A stretch of 64,000 nucleotides of DNA from CAXGTL01 sp964645705 (GTDB taxonomy: Archaea; Nanobdellota; Nanobdellia; Woesearchaeales; CAXGTL01). The notes beneath the pieces were generated by a model that was not told the origin of the DNA, made no database searches, and saw nothing but the letters and a program-made list of their open reading frames with translations. Positions 49,104-57,128 of this stretch are shown here, in pieces; the first letter of the stretch is position 1; every line of letters begins with the position of its first letter. The DNA is taken from the NCBI GenBank assembly GCA_964645705.1, contig CAZYAB010000007.1, forward strand, positions 1-64,000, given 5' to 3'. A program made the translations under genes and the position numbers.

Positions 49104-50276
49104 ATGAACTACAAAATTGAGTCAAACATTTGGAAATACTATTTAGCTACAGCACTGACACATTTCGGCTTCTTCACACCAATCATACAATTATTCTACT
49201 TAGTCAACAACTTAACAATAGTCAAGATTGCATTTCTTGGAGTTATTTGGAATATAATCAGAATGATTCTAGAAGTACCTTCAGGCATACTTGCAGACAA
49301 GTGGGGAAGAAAAAGAACATTAATAATCTCTTCAACTTTTGCAATACTACAATTGGGAGCACTTCTTTTTGCAAGTAATTATTGGCATTTTTTTCTGGCA
49401 AGTATTTTATCAGCAGTATCATATGCTTTTATATCTGGAACAAATACTGCTTTTTTTTATGATACTTTGAAAGAATTAAAAAGAGAAAATGAGTTTGAAA
49501 AACTATGGGCTAGACAGGAGATTTATACACAAGTTCCATTACTAATTGCATTTATATCTTCCGGTTTTTTATTCAAAATATCAAACCTGCTTCCATTTCA
49601 ACTTTCATTAATCTTTTTAATAGCTTCACTTATTGTTGTATTCACATTTAAAGAACCAAAATATCATAAACCAAAAAAAGAGGCAAGTGTATTTTCTCAT
49701 TTTAATGAATCATTAAAACACATTTTTAAAAATAAATACTTAAGACCTATATTAATTTTTACACTCTTTTTTTGCATTGCATCAGATATTTCATATGGTT
49801 ATGGACAAATATATTTAAAACAACTAGCACTGCCTATTGTGTTGTTTGGAATTGTTTACACATTTAAGTCATTATTATGTACTATTGCAGCCAATATTGC
49901 TCCATTATTCAGAAAGAAGTATTCATATAGAAACTTGTTTAGTTTTCAGATAATCGCAATTACTGTCTTATTTTATATCATGGTTTTAACAAAAAGTTAT
50001 ATTATTGGAGCAGCTTGTTTTGTATTGATTGCAATCCCTCATGGGTTCTTTTCTATCTCAAAAAGTAGTTATGTCCATAAACATACAAAAAGTCATCATA
50101 GGGCTACTATTGATTCAATGTTCTCTTTTCTAGTTGCACTTGTAATCCTTATATTAGAACCAATCGTTGGATATTTAGCAGATCTCTATTCTATGAAGTT
50201 TCCTTTTCTTTTAATAGCAATACTTATGACTTTATATTGTTTTTATTATGTGTTTGGTGAAAGTAAAAGTATTTAA
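49104..50276 (+). CDS. MFS transporter
   Basis: 390 residues with about twelve hydrophobic helices and motif A EVPSGILADKWGRKRTLI. It is a paralog of the MFS genes at 47844 and 32409. The leaderless start follows a TATA-like TTATATAAAG about 27 nt upstream in the 54-nt divergent promoter region. Substrate unknown; the pair of divergent MFS genes suggests a shared regulation. Confidence 0.85.
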   Translation: MNYKIESNIWKYYLATALTHFGFFTPIIQLFYLVNNLTIVKIAFLGVIWNIIRMILEVPSGILADKWGRKRTLIISSTFAILQLGALLFASNYWHFFLASILSAVSYAFISGTNTAFFYDTLKELKRENEFEKLWARQEIYTQVPLLIAFISSGFLFKISNLLPFQLSLIFLIASLIVVFTFKEPKYHKPKKEASVFSHFNESLKHIFKNKYLRPILIFTLFFCIASDISYGYGQIYLKQLALPIVLFGIVYTFKSLLCTIAANIAPLFRKKYSYRNLFSFQIIAITVLFYIMVLTKSYIIGAACFVLIAIPHGFFSISKSSYVHKHTKSHHRATIDSMFSFLVALVILILEPIVGYLADLYSMKFPFLLIAILMTLYCFYYVFGESKSI

Positions 50277-50314
50277 TAGTAACATTTATATTCTACTTAT
50301 CCATAAACCATTAT

Positions 50315-51013
50315 ATGAAAAAAGAGATTCAACCTAAATGGCCAAAACTTCTTGTAATAGTTAGACATGGTGAGTCAGAACAAAACGTAGCAATTGACTT
50401 GTTTGATAGAAATTTAATATCAACACTAGACAAACTTAAGAAAGTAAGAGACATGGACATAAGACTAACAAAAAAAGGAATTAGACAAGCAAAATCAACA
50501 GGAAAATACTTAGCTAAGAAGTTTAGGTTTGATGTTTGTTATTGTTCACCATATAGAAGAACAAAGCAAACTGCAAAAGCAATTATTTCTAAATTTAATT
50601 ACAAACTAAAAACTATTTATGACAACAGGCTAAGAGAAAAAGAATTTGGCAGGTTTAGTAGTTTTTCAATGAAACAAATTAAACTAGTTTTTCCAGAAGA
50701 ATGGAAAGATAGGAAAAGAGAAGGCAAGTATTGGTATAGGCTGCCTCGGGGAGAAAACTATCCTGATGTTGAGATGAGGGTTCATAGTTTTCTTGATAAA
50801 TTAACAAGAGATTGCAGAGGACAGAATGTTTTGATTGTAACGCACCAAATAACCTACAAATCATTCAGAACATTGTTTGAACATTTATCTGAAAAGCAAG
50901 TTCTCAAGCTACAGAAAACACCTAATTGTGGTATACAAGTTTATGAAATAGACACAAAAAAGTCTAAGACAGGCAGAATGAAGCTAGTTCTTTATGATAA
51001 GAAAGCTTATTAA
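50315..51013 (+). CDS. Histidine phosphatase superfamily protein
   Basis: 232 residues. The N-terminus LLVIVRHGESEQN has the catalytic RHGE motif (residues 17-20), and the C-terminal LIVTHQITYKSF provides the second catalytic His. Family members include phosphoglycerate mutases and various small phosphatases; which applies here is not clear. A TATA-like TTTATATTCT lies about 30 nt upstream. Function: phosphatase or mutase, cytosolic. Confidence 0.85.
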   Translation: MKKEIQPKWPKLLVIVRHGESEQNVAIDLFDRNLISTLDKLKKVRDMDIRLTKKGIRQAKSTGKYLAKKFRFDVCYCSPYRRTKQTAKAIISKFNYKLKTIYDNRLREKEFGRFSSFSMKQIKLVFPEEWKDRKREGKYWYRLPRGENYPDVEMRVHSFLDKLTRDCRGQNVLIVTHQITYKSFRTLFEHLSEKQVLKLQKTPNCGIQVYEIDTKKSKTGRMKLVLYDKKAY

Positions 51014-51054
51014 TAAAGTAAAATTTATATATATTCTGTAGTACCCATATTAAT

Positions 51055-51357
51055 ATGACTGAAATTACTATTAGTGGAAACAGTTTTGCAGTATACACTC
51101 CTAAACAAGACTATCTTACACCAAAAGATCATAGTGACATGGATGAATTAGCAAAACAAACAGGACAACAAGTTGCTCTTGATGGTTCTGCATTAGAACA
51201 TGTTACTTCTAGTGATATTAGGCAATTGAAAAAAAGGAGCAGACCTATTGTTAATCCTAGTCCTAATCTTGAACACAAATTAGAGATATATAATGACAAA
51301 GGAGCTGCTGTTGATTATTATAATATTTCTGGTCAGAAGTTTGATGATGTTGCTTGA
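51055..51357 (+). CDS. Hypothetical protein, 100 aa
   Basis: Begins MTEITISGNSFAVYTPKQDY; a small soluble protein with no known motif. A TATA-like AATTTATATATATT about 28 nt upstream indicates a leaderless mRNA. The sequence is polar, with a lysine/arginine cluster QLKKRSRPIVN near the middle. Function unknown. Confidence 0.6.
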   Translation: MTEITISGNSFAVYTPKQDYLTPKDHSDMDELAKQTGQQVALDGSALEHVTSSDIRQLKKRSRPIVNPSPNLEHKLEIYNDKGAAVDYYNISGQKFDDVA

Positions 51358-51413
51358 ATACCATTCTACAGTACTCAACAAATTTAATATACTCAATACT
51401 TATAAACCTATAT

Positions 51414-52217
51414 ATGAAGTTTGATATAAAGAGAAATGTTAATCCAAATATGAAACATTATTCTCATGAAGATCTGCAATTAGCAAGAAGGTTTGCTAAG
51501 AATATGTATGATGAATTTTCTGCGTTTTTAAAAGCAGTGATTATATTTGGTTCAACAGCTAGGCAAGAACATCCTGGTGAGGGTGATATTGACATAATGA
51601 TTGTTGTTGATGATGTAACTACAGTATTAAATCCTGCGATTGTTGAAACATATAGAATAATAACTGAAAAAATAATTGCAAAAATCTCAACAAGGTTGCA
51701 CGTGATTACATTAAAGCTTACAGCATTCTGGGATTATGTAAGAAATAGTGATCCTGTTGCAGTTAATATGTTAAGAGACGGAGTTGCATTGATTGATACT
51801 GGTTTTTTTGAACCATTGCAAGGCCTTCTCCAACGAGGACGTATTAGGCCAACTGCTGAGGCAATCTGGACATATTTTTCAAGAGCACCACGAACATTGA
51901 CAAACTCACATTGGCACATAATGCAAGCAACTGTTGACTTATACTGGGCTGTTATTGATGCTGCTCATGCTGCTCTTATGAAGCAAGGAGTTGTGCCGCC
52001 ATCACCTAAACATGTTGGTGATATGATTAATGAAGTTTTAGTTAGAAAAGGTCTTGTTAATAAAAAATATGTTAACACTATGAACAATTTCTATAGATTA
52101 ATGAAAAGAATATCTCATCGTGAGATTAAGTCTATTTCTGGACAAGAATATGAAAAATACAGATCACAAGCAGTTGATTTTGTTAATGTGATGAGAAAAG
52201 TAGTTGAGATGAAGTAG
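51414..52217 (+). CDS. Nucleotidyltransferase-domain protein
   Basis: I use the ATG at 51414 (MKFDIKRNVNPNMKHYS), which lies about 25 nt after TTTAATATACT and would be leaderless; the longer frame from 51354 would overlap the previous gene. About 267 residues. VIIFGSTARQEHPGEGDIDIMIVVDD is the pol-beta nucleotidyltransferase motif GS-x-x-x-x-x-x-x-D-x-D. A C-terminal helical domain (WHIMQATVDLYWAVIDAAHAA) may be HEPN-like. Such MNT/HEPN-type proteins are often toxin-antitoxin or RNA-modifying elements; no partner is seen here. Confidence 0.75.
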   Translation: MKFDIKRNVNPNMKHYSHEDLQLARRFAKNMYDEFSAFLKAVIIFGSTARQEHPGEGDIDIMIVVDDVTTVLNPAIVETYRIITEKIIAKISTRLHVITLKLTAFWDYVRNSDPVAVNMLRDGVALIDTGFFEPLQGLLQRGRIRPTAEAIWTYFSRAPRTLTNSHWHIMQATVDLYWAVIDAAHAALMKQGVVPPSPKHVGDMINEVLVRKGLVNKKYVNTMNNFYRLMKRISHREIKSISGQEYEKYRSQAVDFVNVMRKVVEMK

Positions 52218-52265
52218 TTCTGTAATATATAAAATTTTATAAATATATGAATATTCCATAGTAAT

Positions 52266-53264
52266 ATGAGTTTAGAAATAATAACAATAGGAACTTTATC
52301 ACAATATATGGGTCTGTGTGACGAATCTGTTACTAGTTATTTTAAAGCCAAATATACAAATATTCCTTTGTTAAAAAGCTTGGTAATTGATCCGTTTGAA
52401 AAACTTCTTAAACAAGAAACAGGGTTTAGTAATGAAAATGTTCCAGAGAAAACTGAAACAACAGAGATTAAGTTAGGAGATATAACTTTTCTTGTAAAGA
52501 ATGAGAAAAAAAAGAAAAAACCAAGAACATCTGAAGTTTATAATTCATTGGTAGATTATTTAGAGTTTATTAAAGAAGAATATGATGCATTTGAGAGAGT
52601 ACATGGTTCAGGAAGTCCTACATATGCAAAAGTGATTAAACAAGGTGATCAAATATATCTATCATTAGATTATATTCTTAATAAAATACAAGAATCACAG
52701 CAAGAAGTCAGTGTTGATGAAGTTAAACAAACCATATCTAATGATTATCCAAAATCTGGCGCATTCTTTCCAATAGTTGTTTCATTACATAGTGAATTAT
52801 CTCTTAGTGAAAGCGATGCATTGCTTTATGTCAAAGCATGTCTTCTTGAAAAAAGATTAAAAGATAATTGTGTTAAACCATTTGAAAGTACTTTGAAAAA
52901 GCAAACAAGTTATAATAAAAATAATGTTCCTGAGGAAACAAAAACCAAATGGATACAAATAGGACAAGATTTGTTCAAAGTACAATCAATACCAGAAAGA
53001 ACTGTTAAATATTCAAACATATTTACATCATTAGTTAAGAAAATGCCAAAAAAGATCACAATCAGAACAAAATCTGCAGATTTAACATGGATTCAGAATG
53101 ATAAAGATCTTCCATCAGAAGTTGCATTGTTATATGATGTTATGGTGCAAGATGATCATAAATATATTAGTATTGATGGGTTCTTAAAAAGACTAGAACA
53201 ATTAAAACAAGAAAATACAAAAACAACACTTAATCAAAAGATTTCTTATTTTCCTGCAAAATGA
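52266..53264 (+). CDS. Hypothetical protein with an internal duplication
   Basis: 332 residues with no known domain. Two similar blocks of about 100 residues are visible: PFEKLLKQETGFSNENVPEKT with SEVYNSLVDYL, and PFESTLKKQTSYNKNNVPEET with SNIFTSLVKKM. The conserved core is (K/F)PFE-x-x-LK-x-(E/Q)T-x-(F/Y)(S/N)-(N/K)-(E/N)NVPE. Each block is preceded by a helix. The pattern indicates a tandem domain duplication. A TATA-like TTTTATAAATAT lies about 28 nt before the start. Overlaps the TYW3 gene by 4 nt. Function unknown. Confidence 0.6.
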   Translation: MSLEIITIGTLSQYMGLCDESVTSYFKAKYTNIPLLKSLVIDPFEKLLKQETGFSNENVPEKTETTEIKLGDITFLVKNEKKKKKPRTSEVYNSLVDYLEFIKEEYDAFERVHGSGSPTYAKVIKQGDQIYLSLDYILNKIQESQQEVSVDEVKQTISNDYPKSGAFFPIVVSLHSELSLSESDALLYVKACLLEKRLKDNCVKPFESTLKKQTSYNKNNVPEETKTKWIQIGQDLFKVQSIPERTVKYSNIFTSLVKKMPKKITIRTKSADLTWIQNDKDLPSEVALLYDVMVQDDHKYISIDGFLKRLEQLKQENTKTTLNQKISYFPAK

Positions 53265-53827
53265 ATAATAATTTCACCAAACATAAACAAGATTTTTTAT
53301 CTAAACAAGATAAAAGCAAAAAAGGGGGCATAGACAACAAGATTCAACCACTCGTTGATCTAATTAATTCTAATGAAAACTATTACACAACTTCATCATG
53401 TTCTGGTAGAATAGTCTTGCTGAATCTCGGTGAAAGGAAAAATGAATGTGAATGGTTATTTGTTAGCCATGATAAGGTTGATGAAAACAGTAACCTACTT
53501 GGCAATATAGATCTAAACAAATCAAACAAGACATTCTTCCGTATGGAAGGTGCAATACTTCATGTGTGCTGCAAAGACCTTGATTCTGCTAAGAAATTAT
53601 TTGACTTGGGTAAAAGTGCTGGATTCAAAGTTGGCGGTATTATCTCAATCAAACCTAAGATAGTTGTTGAATTAAGAAGTGTTGATTTTCTTGATACAAT
53701 AATTTCTAAACATGGTAAGATGTTGGTTGGTGCTGATTATGTTAAAATATTAATAAATATAGCTAATTCTAAATTAGAAAGAACTTGGGAAAGAATAAAA
53801 AAACTATCCACCGAATTGGTGGAATAA
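53261..53827 (+). CDS. taw3: tRNA wybutosine-synthesizing protein 3 (TYW3/Taw3)
   Basis: 188 residues. The family signature is clear: KKGGIDNKIQPLVDLINSN and YYTTSSCSGRIVLL (about residues 41-54), with a C-terminal KLER-type helix. TYW3 is the SAM-dependent N4-methyltransferase step in wybutosine formation at G37 of tRNA-Phe, in Archaea and Eukarya. The ATG overlaps the previous gene's stop (ATGA). Other wybutosine genes are not in the window. The tRNA-related neighbour Trm1 is 14 kb away. Confidence 0.9.
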   Translation: MNNNFTKHKQDFLSKQDKSKKGGIDNKIQPLVDLINSNENYYTTSSCSGRIVLLNLGERKNECEWLFVSHDKVDENSNLLGNIDLNKSNKTFFRMEGAILHVCCKDLDSAKKLFDLGKSAGFKVGGIISIKPKIVVELRSVDFLDTIISKHGKMLVGADYVKILINIANSKLERTWERIKKLSTELVE

Positions 53828-54001
53828 TTAATCTGTCATTGCGATCAGTATTAATAAGAAACCTACTCCTGCAACAAATAATCCTAATGCTCCTTTAACT
53901 AAGACTAGTAATGCAGGCCACCAAACTGTGTAAGAAGCTAATCCTAATACTATTAATACTAAACCAATTAAAACCTTGATAAGTTTTGCTAGTGCACTCA
54001 T
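53828..54001 (-). CDS. Small membrane protein, 57 aa
   Basis: Read on the minus strand from ATG at 54001: MSALAKLIKVLIGLVLIVLG, then two hydrophobic helices separated by a short WW-containing turn (SYTVWWPALLVLVKG), and a GVGFLLILIAMTD end. A GGAGGGAT ribosome-binding site is 9 nt upstream. The gene directly abuts the TYW3 stop. Family not recognised; a two-helix membrane peptide of this kind is common in archaeal genomes. The good ribosome-binding site supports that it is translated. Confidence 0.65.
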   Translation of the reverse strand: MSALAKLIKVLIGLVLIVLGLASYTVWWPALLVLVKGALGLFVAGVGFLLILIAMTD

Positions 54002-54151
54002 TTTAAATATCCCTCCATTTAATTTTATTGACTAATATATTTCTATTTGAAAATAGTGTTCTTTATAAATATTTATTGAGTATAAAATATAAGTTGTAGT
54101 ATAAACTATAAAACACAATATTTAACCAAAAGCTTTAAAAAGAGGAGAAAA

Positions 54152-54220
54152 TTGCCCTATTATGTAAATAGTGCCGAGGGTTTTTTTAACTTTTGGTATT
54201 ATTTGATTATTGGAGGTTAA
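54152..54220 (+). CDS. Possible leader peptide upstream of the cold-shock gene
   Basis: Starting at TTG 54152 with a GAGGAG ribosome-binding site 5 nt before, a 22-codon frame ends at TAA 54218-54220, inside the cold-shock gene's ribosome-binding region (TTGGAGGTTAAAAACATGG). The peptide is aromatic-rich (MPYYVNSAEGFFNFWYYLII). A CTATT/AATAG hairpin and a run of seven T follow its middle, so it could couple translation or attenuation to the downstream gene. It may also be chance. A TTG start lowers confidence. Confidence 0.25.
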   Translation: MPYYVNSAEGFFNFWYYLIIGG

Positions 54221-54224
54221 AAAC

Positions 54225-54557
54225 ATGGAAGGAACAGTAAAATGGTACAACAGAAAAAAAGGCTTTGGTTTTATCATAGGCGAAGATGATGTTGAGTACT
54301 TTGTGCACTATTCTGGATTAGCACAAGGAACATTTATCAGAGACAATGATAGGGTTGCTTTTGATGCTGTTGAAACTGAAAAAGGTAAACAAGCACAAAA
54401 TGTTACTTTGCTTCAAAAAGCAAGTGAAATGGAAGGAGCGCCACAAGAGTCATTTGGTGACGAAGAACCACAAGCACCTGCTGAAGAACAACAAGAAGCA
54501 CCAGCAGAAGAACAACCTGCTGAAGAAGCACAACCTGAAGAAGTAAAACAAGAGTAA
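54225..54557 (+). CDS. Cold-shock domain protein with acidic Gln/Glu/Pro tail
   Basis: Start at ATG 54225 (MEGTVKWYNRKKGFGFIIGE) with TTGGAGG 9 nt before; the frame upstream begins with TTG. Residues 1-65 form the cold-shock fold with RNP1 KGFGFI and RNP2 FVHYS; the remainder is a low-complexity tail of EEQ/APAEE repeats. Members bind single-stranded RNA/DNA and act as RNA chaperones. Cold-shock domain genes are uncommon in Archaea and are probably acquired from Bacteria in some lineages. The leader has a possible attenuator (54155-54188). Confidence 0.9.
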   Translation: MEGTVKWYNRKKGFGFIIGEDDVEYFVHYSGLAQGTFIRDNDRVAFDAVETEKGKQAQNVTLLQKASEMEGAPQESFGDEEPQAPAEEQQEAPAEEQPAEEAQPEEVKQE

Positions 54558-54631
54558 AAGTAAGAGTAAGAATTTAAATTTCTTATTATCTTAGGATTTT
54601 TATTTTTTTGTTTTTTTTTGATTTTGTTAGT

Positions 54632-55135
54632 TTAAACACTCTTCTGCTTTCTAAACTTGCCTTTATAATTAACTTTACCAACAGTTCTACAGAATATGAT
54701 CTGACAAATCCTTTCACCAGCATACAACTTAACAGGCATTTCACCTAGATTCCTTATCTCAAGAACTTGTACATTGTTGACATTAGGCTGAACAAAATTA
54801 GCAGTCACGTGAACTGCTAAACCCAATCTAGCAAACCTGCTTCTACCTGATAAGAATGCACATATGTCTTTAGGTAGCTTGATTCTTTCTTTTGTCACGC
54901 CAAGAATAAACTCATTAGGATTAAGAACAACTGATTTAGATGTAAACAGTTTTGTATACTTCTTATAATTAGTTCTTTCTTTTATATCAATGATCTTGTC
55001 ACATTTAAACTCTCTAAATTTATTATCTAGGGTTAAGTCATATGATGCTCCTGAAAGATTTTTCTTAGAAAAAGGAGTGATCTTTATTCTCCCTAGATTA
55101 ATTTCCTTAAGAACCTCTTTTTTTGTAAGTATCAT
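54632..55135 (-). CDS. dcd: dCTP deaminase
   Basis: 167 residues, normal length. N-terminal SGASYDLTL, the SGRSRFARLGL motif (about 96-106), and VQVLEIRN with the catalytic Glu at about 126 fit dCTP deaminases. The enzyme makes dUTP from dCTP for dTTP synthesis. The VHVTANFVQPN segment replaces the usual PG-rich turn, so whether this is mono- or bifunctional (dCTP deaminase/dUTPase) cannot be told. A TATA-like ATATTTATATAT sits about 30 nt upstream. The structured RNA copy B lies upstream of it. Confidence 0.9.
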   Translation of the reverse strand: MILTKKEVLKEINLGRIKITPFSKKNLSGASYDLTLDNKFREFKCDKIIDIKERTNYKKYTKLFTSKSVVLNPNEFILGVTKERIKLPKDICAFLSGRSRFARLGLAVHVTANFVQPNVNNVQVLEIRNLGEMPVKLYAGERICQIIFCRTVGKVNYKGKFRKQKSV

Positions 55136-55194
55136 TTTTGCCTCTTTCTTTATCGTATTAGAAGCTTTGTAATATATAAATATATTGTTTTATA

Positions 55195-55295
55195 GTGTGC
55201 GTGGTTCGTTCGCACTTTCCAAGCAAAATAATGACACATGGAAAGCCCTGATAGTAAATATCTATGCTTACTGGCTTTACAAGCACCACGCACAC
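55195..55295 (-). ncRNA. Structured RNA candidate, copy B of a two-copy family
   Basis: Same layout as 41670-41780: closing stem 55195-55205 with 55285-55295 (11 bp), hairpins CTTTCCA/TGGAAAG (55215-55221, 55239-55245), GATA/TATC (55250-55253, 55259-55262) and GCTT/AAGC (55274-55277, 55281-55284), and the identical segment TCGTTCGCA (55206-55214). Two closing-stem base pairs and one hairpin base pair differ from copy A by compensatory changes, so structure is conserved. On the minus strand a TATA-like TTTATAAA (55320-55327) lies about 25 nt from the element's 5' end. It is upstream of the dCTP deaminase promoter. Possible 3' end just before 55190. Confidence 0.7.
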
Positions 55296-55365
55296 ATATT
55301 CATATACTGCAACCGTTAGATTTATAAATGCCTGATTTTTTCTAAGTACTACGTATATCAAGGGA

Positions 55366-55410
55366 TATGCAGGTTTTAGTTTTAAGGGCTATTTAACTAA
55401 AGCTCGCATA
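55366..55410 (+). promoter_or_regulatory. Long hairpin in the uS15 mRNA leader
   Basis: TATGC at 55366-55370 pairs with GCATA at 55406-55410, and AGGTTTTAGTT pairs with AACTAAAGCT inside it, giving about 15 bp closed by a loop TTAAGGGCTATTT. With the TATA-like TTTATAAA at 55320-55327 the transcript would start near 55350, so this is in the uS15 leader, followed by a T-rich stretch. uS15 often controls its own mRNA in Bacteria; an autoregulatory role here is only suggested by position. Confidence 0.45.
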
Positions 55411-55475
55411 AACTGGAGATAATATATTTTTTCTTTTTATATTGTCTCTTTGTAATATTATAAAGGTGAAAACAA

Positions 55476-55931
55476 ATGGCAAGAATGCATTCAGGAAAAA
55501 AAGGAAAATCAGGTTCAAAAAAACCCAGCAAGAAAAAGGTTCATGCATGGATTAGGTACAAACCAAAAGAAATAGAATTATTAATATCAAAATTGGCAAG
55601 AGAAGGACACAGTGCATCACAAATAGGAATAGTGCTAAGAGACACATATGGTGTTCCTGATGTAAAGAATATTGTTGGTAAAAAAATTTCTAAGATCTTG
55701 AGTGAAAAAAAATTATTACCTAAATTACCAGAAGATTTAATGGCACTAATAAAAAAATTGATTGCAATAAACTCGCACTTAGACATTAATCATAAAGACA
55801 GAACAGCTAAAAGAGGGTTGCAATTAACAGAATCAAAGATCAAAAGATTAGTCAAATATTATAAAAAGACTAAAAAATTACCAGAAGACTGGAAATATGA
55901 TCCAAAGAGATTGAAGTTTTATCTGGAATAA
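55476..55931 (+). CDS. rps15: 30S ribosomal protein uS15
   Basis: 151 residues. The archaeal/eukaryotic form with an N-terminal extension MARMHSGKKGKSGSKKPSK before the KVHAWIRYKPKEIELLISKL core, and the S15 domain (ALIKKLIAINSHLDINHKDRTAKRGL) that binds helix 22 of 16S rRNA. A TATA box at 55320 and a hairpin leader precede it. Ends with a very T-rich region (55932-56027) consistent with termination. Confidence 0.95.
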   Translation: MARMHSGKKGKSGSKKPSKKKVHAWIRYKPKEIELLISKLAREGHSASQIGIVLRDTYGVPDVKNIVGKKISKILSEKKLLPKLPEDLMALIKKLIAINSHLDINHKDRTAKRGLQLTESKIKRLVKYYKKTKKLPEDWKYDPKRLKFYLE

Positions 55932-56027
55932 GTTTTCCTTGTTTTTTTATTGTTTTTATTTTATTTTTGTTATTTCTTATTCTTTATTACTTTTCTATTT
56001 CTTTACTTTGTTATTTTTATTCTAATC
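55932..56027 (+). terminator. T-rich tail after uS15
   Basis: This stretch has many runs of T (four to seven in a row) and no hairpin. Such oligo-T clusters are how archaeal transcription terminates, so it probably ends the uS15 transcript. It also borders the stop of the converging gene at 56028. Confidence 0.6.
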
Positions 56028-56954
56028 TTATTCATATTTTATCTTTAATAGTTTTGCCAAAGGCAAACACACTGTAGAGTGTTTTAAAATATGGATTATA
56101 TTGAATAAAAGGTCTTGGTCTTTTTGTTTATATATTTCAACTTGTAGGTCATTAACAGATTTTGACAATTTGTTTATGCCTTCATATTTAGGATCAAACA
56201 ATTGTTCATAATAATCTCTTAAAACCTTGTTAACTTTTGTAAGCAGTTTTATTGATATATTCCTTTTTCCTTTTAATTCAGCAATCTTTGCATAACTACT
56301 GCCAATTAATTTAAGATTATTTATCAAAAGGATGTATCTTTCTCTTTCTTTTATTGGTATGTTTGCTGTTCTTAAAAGTTTAGTAGCATATCTAAGAAAC
56401 TTTCCAGCATTATAATATTTTATTGTGAATTCTGATGCATATTCTGTGTTGTCAAAATTCTTGGCACTACTGTTCTTAACACATTCTGCATTTTCTAGTA
56501 AAAGAAGAAAGCCTCTTCTGAATGTATTTTTAAATGAAGATGAATCAACGTCTGCGATTTCCTCTATTACACACATTCCTGGTTTGTCTTCTGTGATCTC
56601 TGTACCAATCAAACATTTAACAAGATTTTCTATTGCAATGAATGTGTTTATTTCTTTTTTTCTTGTATGAATATATTTTGATGAAGTTGGTTTGTACTTT
56701 ATTCTCATTTTTTTAAAACCACTCATAAATAAGTTTAGAATAACATAATGAACCAATGTTGTTGTCTCGAGTTTTGTCACGTCTATTGATACTTCTTCTT
56801 TGATGTTTTTGCCTTTTCCAGTTATAAATAATCCTTCTTGTTTTTCAAAGATGTCTAGTTCATCTCCTTTTTTAATATGATTTTGTTTAGCCCATTTACT
56901 AGGTAATGAGATCATTAAAGTAGATGGACCTATCTTGCTAATTTTTCTTTTCAT
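56028..56954 (-). CDS. AbrB-PhoU-like phosphate-uptake-type regulator
   Basis: 308 residues. The N-terminal 50 residues form an AbrB swapped-hairpin DNA-binding fold (MKRKISKIGPSTLMISLPSKW, KKGDELDIFEKQEGLFI). The remainder is helical and PhoU-like. In Archaea this fusion is annotated as a phosphate uptake regulator. There are no pst transport genes nearby. Its promoter region is divergent from the Lrp gene at 57129, with mirrored ATATTGGGGGT leader elements. Confidence 0.8.
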   Translation of the reverse strand: MKRKISKIGPSTLMISLPSKWAKQNHIKKGDELDIFEKQEGLFITGKGKNIKEEVSIDVTKLETTTLVHYVILNLFMSGFKKMRIKYKPTSSKYIHTRKKEINTFIAIENLVKCLIGTEITEDKPGMCVIEEIADVDSSSFKNTFRRGFLLLLENAECVKNSSAKNFDNTEYASEFTIKYYNAGKFLRYATKLLRTANIPIKERERYILLINNLKLIGSSYAKIAELKGKRNISIKLLTKVNKVLRDYYEQLFDPKYEGINKLSKSVNDLQVEIYKQKDQDLLFNIIHILKHSTVCLPLAKLLKIKYE

Positions 56955-56960
56955 TTTAAT

Positions 56961-57120
56961 ACCCCCAATATAGTATAGTAAGTAAAACAGATATTTAAAT
57001 GTTTCTAAAAATTATAATATTATAATTCATTATTATAATATTAACATAAAATATATATATTTGCTTTACTAGAAAATATATAATATTCGGAAAAAATAAA
57101 TGTTTTCCAATATTGGGGGT
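56961..57120. promoter_or_regulatory. Divergent promoter region with mirrored leader element
   Basis: The element ATATTGGGGGT is found as ACCCCCAATAT at 56961-56971 and ATATTGGGGGT at 57110-57120, in inverted orientation and each just before a start codon (56954 minus, 57129 plus). It may act as an unusual ribosome-binding region or operator shared by the two genes. Between them lies the AT palindrome TTATAATATTATAA and its variant (about 57014-57045), a plausible regulator site. The AT-rich remainder holds the TATA elements. Confidence 0.5.
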
Positions 57121-57128
57121 GCTTGTAT

